Source of the DNA: Panagrolaimus kolymaensis
Lineage: Eukaryota > Nematoda > Chromadorea > Rhabditida > Panagrolaimidae
Assembly (NCBI GenBank): GCA_028622995.1
Contig: JAJQJQ010000042.1
Location: 992,001-1,056,000 of the forward strand
Length of the DNA stretch: 64,000 nt
Reading direction: 5' to 3'
The translations under genes were made by a program, and so were the position numbers. The notes under the pieces are model-generated. The model was not told the DNA's origin. It worked only from the letters and a program-made list of their open reading frames with translations, and did not search any database. This document shows, piece by piece, positions 62,151 through 64,000 of this stretch. Every line of letters starts with the position of its first letter. Position 1 is the first letter of the stretch.

Positions 62151-64000
62151 GAGGTCCATCACAATTTAAATTTAATATTTTATAAAAAATAAAAATCGTT
62201 GGAAATTCTTGCATTTATTGCATCACTAAACTCAAATCAGTCCATTGATGATTTTGTTTTTAGAAAAAAACCCGTCAGTAAGCTTCGAGGTCCATCAAAA
62301 TTTAAATTTAATATTTTATAAAAAATAAAAATCGTTGGAAATTCTTGCATTTATTGCATCACTAAACTCAAATCAGTCCATTGATGATTTTGTTTTTAGA
62401 AAAAAACCCGTCAGTAAGCTTCGAGGTCCATCAAAATTTAAATTTAATATTTTATAAAAAATAAAAAGCGGTCGTAATTCTTACATTTATTGCATCTTTT
62501 AATACATCTCTCTCCTTTGATGATTTTGTTTTTAGAAAAAAACCCGTTAGTAAGCTTCGAGGTCCATCAAAATTTAAATTTAATATTTTATAAAAAATAA
62601 AAAGCGGTCGTAATTCTTACATTTATTGCATCACTAAATTCAAATCAGTCCATTGATGATTTTGTTTTTAGAAAAAAACCTGTCAGTAAGCTTCGAGGTC
62701 CATCACAATTTAAATTTAATATTTTATAAAAAATAAAAATCGTTGGAAATTCTTGCATTTATTGCATCACTAAACTCAAATCAGTCCATTGATGATTTTG
62801 TTTTTAGAAAAAAACCCGTCAGTAAGCTTCGAGGTCCATCAAAATTTATATTTAGTATTTTATAAAAAACAAAAAGCGGTCGAAATTCTTGCATTTATTG
62901 CATCACTAAACTCAAATCAGTCCATTGATGAGTTTGTTTTTAGAAAAAAACCCGTCAGTAAGCTTCGAGGTCCATCAAAATTTTAATTTAGTATTTTATA
63001 AAAAACAAAAAGCGGTCGAAATTCTTGCATTTATTGCATCTTTTAATACATCTCTCTCCTTTGATGATTTTGTTTTTAGAAAAAAACCCGTCAGTAAGCT
63101 TCGAGGTCCATCAAAATTTAAATTTAATATTTTATAAAAAATAAAAAGCGGTCGTAATTCTTACATTTATTGCATCTTTTAATACATCTCTCTCCTTTGA
63201 TGATTTTGTTTTTAGAAAAAAACCCGTTAGTAAGCTTCGAGGTCCATCAAAATTTAAATTTAATATTTTATAAAAAATAAAAATCGTTGGAAATTCTTGC
63301 ATTTATTGCATCACTAAACTCAAATCAGTCCATTGATGATTTTGTTTTTAGAAAAAAACCCGTCAGTAAGCTTCGAGGTCCATCAAAATTTAAATTTAAT
63401 ATTTTATAAAAAATAAAAAGCGGTCGTAATTCTTACATTTATTGCATCTTTTAATACATCTCTCTCCTTTGATGATTTTGTTTTTAGAAAAAAACCCGTT
63501 AGTAAGCTTCGAGGTCCATCAAAATTTAAATTTAATATTTTATAAAAAATAAAAAGCGGTCGTAATTCTTACATTTATTGCATCACTAAATTCAAATCAG
63601 TCCATTGATGATTTTGTTTTTAGAAAAAAACCTGTCAGTAAGCTTCGAGGTCCATCACAATTTAAATTTAATATTTTATAAAAAATAAAAATCGTTGGAA
63701 ATTCTTGCATTTATTGCATCACTAAACTCAAATCAGTCCATTGATGATTTTGTTTTTAGAAAAAAACCCGTCAGTAAGCTTCGAGGTCCATCAAAATTTA
63801 TATTTAGTATTTTATAAAAAACAAAAAGCGGTCGAAATTCTTGCATTTATTGCATCACTAAACTCAAATCAGTCCATTGATGAGTTTGTTTTTAGAAAAA
63901 AACCCGTCAGTAAGCTTCGAGGTCCATCAAAATTTTAATTTAGTATTTTATAAAAAACAAAAAGCGGTCGAAATTCTTGCATTTATTGCATCTTTTAATA
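62151..64000 (+). repeat. Array domain 3: divergent monomers at the right end
   Basis: New diagnostic variants appear here: ATCGTTGGAAATT in place of AGCGGTCGAAATT (near 62193, 62330, 62738, 63282 and 63690), GGTCGTAATTCTTACATTT, CATCACAATTT (62159, 62703, 63655), AAAAAACAAAAAGCGG and GATGAGTTTG. The monomer is still 136 bp and in the same orientation. The domain is cut by the end of the window, so its full extent is unknown. The higher divergence could mean the array is approaching its edge or moving into another subfamily. I cannot tell which. Confidence 0.85.
62270..64000 (+). repeat. 952-bp higher-order unit (7 monomers), about 1.8 copies, cut by window end
   Basis: A shift of 952 bp aligns 62270-63048 with 63222-64000. 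Shared markers are CATCACAATTT (62703/63655), ATCGTTGG (62330/63282 and 62738/63690), GGTCGTAATTCTTAC (62470/63422) and GATGAGTTTG (62929/63881). The second copy runs off the window, so more copies may follow. Confidence 0.88.

Larger units (their letters stand above)
1..64000 (+). repeat. Tandem satellite array, 135/136-bp monomer, about 470 copies
   Basis: The whole window is head-to-tail copies of one monomer, with no foreign sequence between them. Successive AAGCTT sites at 13, 149 and 284 give steps of 136 and 135 bp, and this spacing continues to the last base. Every copy has the same order of parts: an A7 tract, a CCCGTTAG-like box, AAGCTTCGAGGTCCATCA, an AT-only core of about 35 bp, GCGGTCGAAATTC, GCATTTATTGCATC, a variable 20-bp slot, and TTGATGATTTTG. 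All copies face the same way. One domain 2 monomer counts 36 G+C of 136. I find no gene, RNA gene or mobile element in any stretch of the array. The scale and homogeneity fit eukaryotic heterochromatin; the species and chromosome location are not determinable from the sequence. Confidence 0.98.

Noticed and set aside
1..64000. CRISPR array
   Set aside because: The period is 135/136 bp and the whole unit is repeated. There are no short direct repeats separated by unique spacers and no cas genes.
1..64000. CENP-B box (TTCG-N4-A-N2-CGGG pattern) in the monomer
   Set aside because: TTCG and CCCG/CGGG both occur in the monomer, but on neither strand is the spacing or the central base right. I tested the CCCGTTAG...GCTTCG stretch and the GGTCGAAA stretch by hand and both fail.
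1..64000. TATA box (TTTTATAAAA) and AATAAA polyadenylation signal in every monomer
   Set aside because: In an array with about 26% GC these motifs are expected by composition and recur hundreds of times. Nothing ties them to a transcription unit.
1..64000. Bacterial surface-protein repeat gene or phase-variable repeat
   Set aside because: The period is not consistently divisible by three, stops occur in every frame within each 136-bp monomer, and the array exceeds 64 kb without any flanking gene.
1..64000. Telomeric repeat, rDNA or tRNA cluster
   Set aside because: No short telomere-type motif runs, no rRNA-like conserved segments, and no cloverleaf-compatible sequence with A and B boxes is seen in the monomer.
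1..64000. Assignment to a named satellite family or species
   Set aside because: I do not recognise the monomer. A search of the 136-bp consensus against satellite and genome databases would decide it; guessing a species from AT content and period would not be supported.

Overview
This window is one uninterrupted AT-rich satellite DNA array. From base 1 to base 64000 it is made of head-to-tail copies of a 135/136-bp monomer, about 470 copies, all in the same orientation. I see no unique sequence, no transposable element, no RNA gene and no credible protein-coding gene. Hand counting one monomer gives 36 G+C of 136 (about 26%). Nearly every monomer carries one AAGCTT (HindIII) site, so a HindIII digest should give a 135/136-bp ladder. 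Tens of kilobases of near-identical short tandem monomers with nested higher-order repeats point to a eukaryotic genome, most likely a (peri)centromeric, sex-chromosome or B-chromosome heterochromatin block read through by long-read sequencing. I do not recognise the family and cannot name the species.

Layout. Domain 1 (1 to about 50190) mixes 135-bp and 136-bp monomers, so the basic visible period is often a 271-bp dimer. Domain 2 (about 50190 to 62150) is almost purely 136 bp, with a different AT-rich core and a GTCAG instead of GTTAG box. Domain 3 (about 62150 to 64000, running off the window) adds further diagnostic variants arranged in a 7-monomer, 952-bp unit. The domain 1/2 switch happens within about one monomer.

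Within domain 1, marker substitutions and 1-bp indels reveal many local higher-order repeats (HORs) with different unit sizes: 271, 406, 543, 949, 1084, 1221, 1490, 1493, 1626, 2441 and 2712 bp. The best are a 2712-bp (20-monomer) unit present about twice at 8584-14242, four copies of a 406-bp trimer at 31385-33009, and a 2441-bp (18-monomer) duplication at 43330-48030. Some blocks are repeated at a distance of 5 to 7 kb, so amplification was segmental as well as strictly tandem.

The most interesting internal structure is mosaicism. Each monomer has a roughly 20-bp slot holding one of two versions that differ at 10 of 20 positions, while the sequence on both sides is nearly invariant. The two versions combine freely with other variable modules, as expected from repeated gene conversion or unequal exchange. 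The many short open frames in the array are by-products of a stop-poor monomer whose 135-bp form is divisible by three. I do not annotate them as genes.
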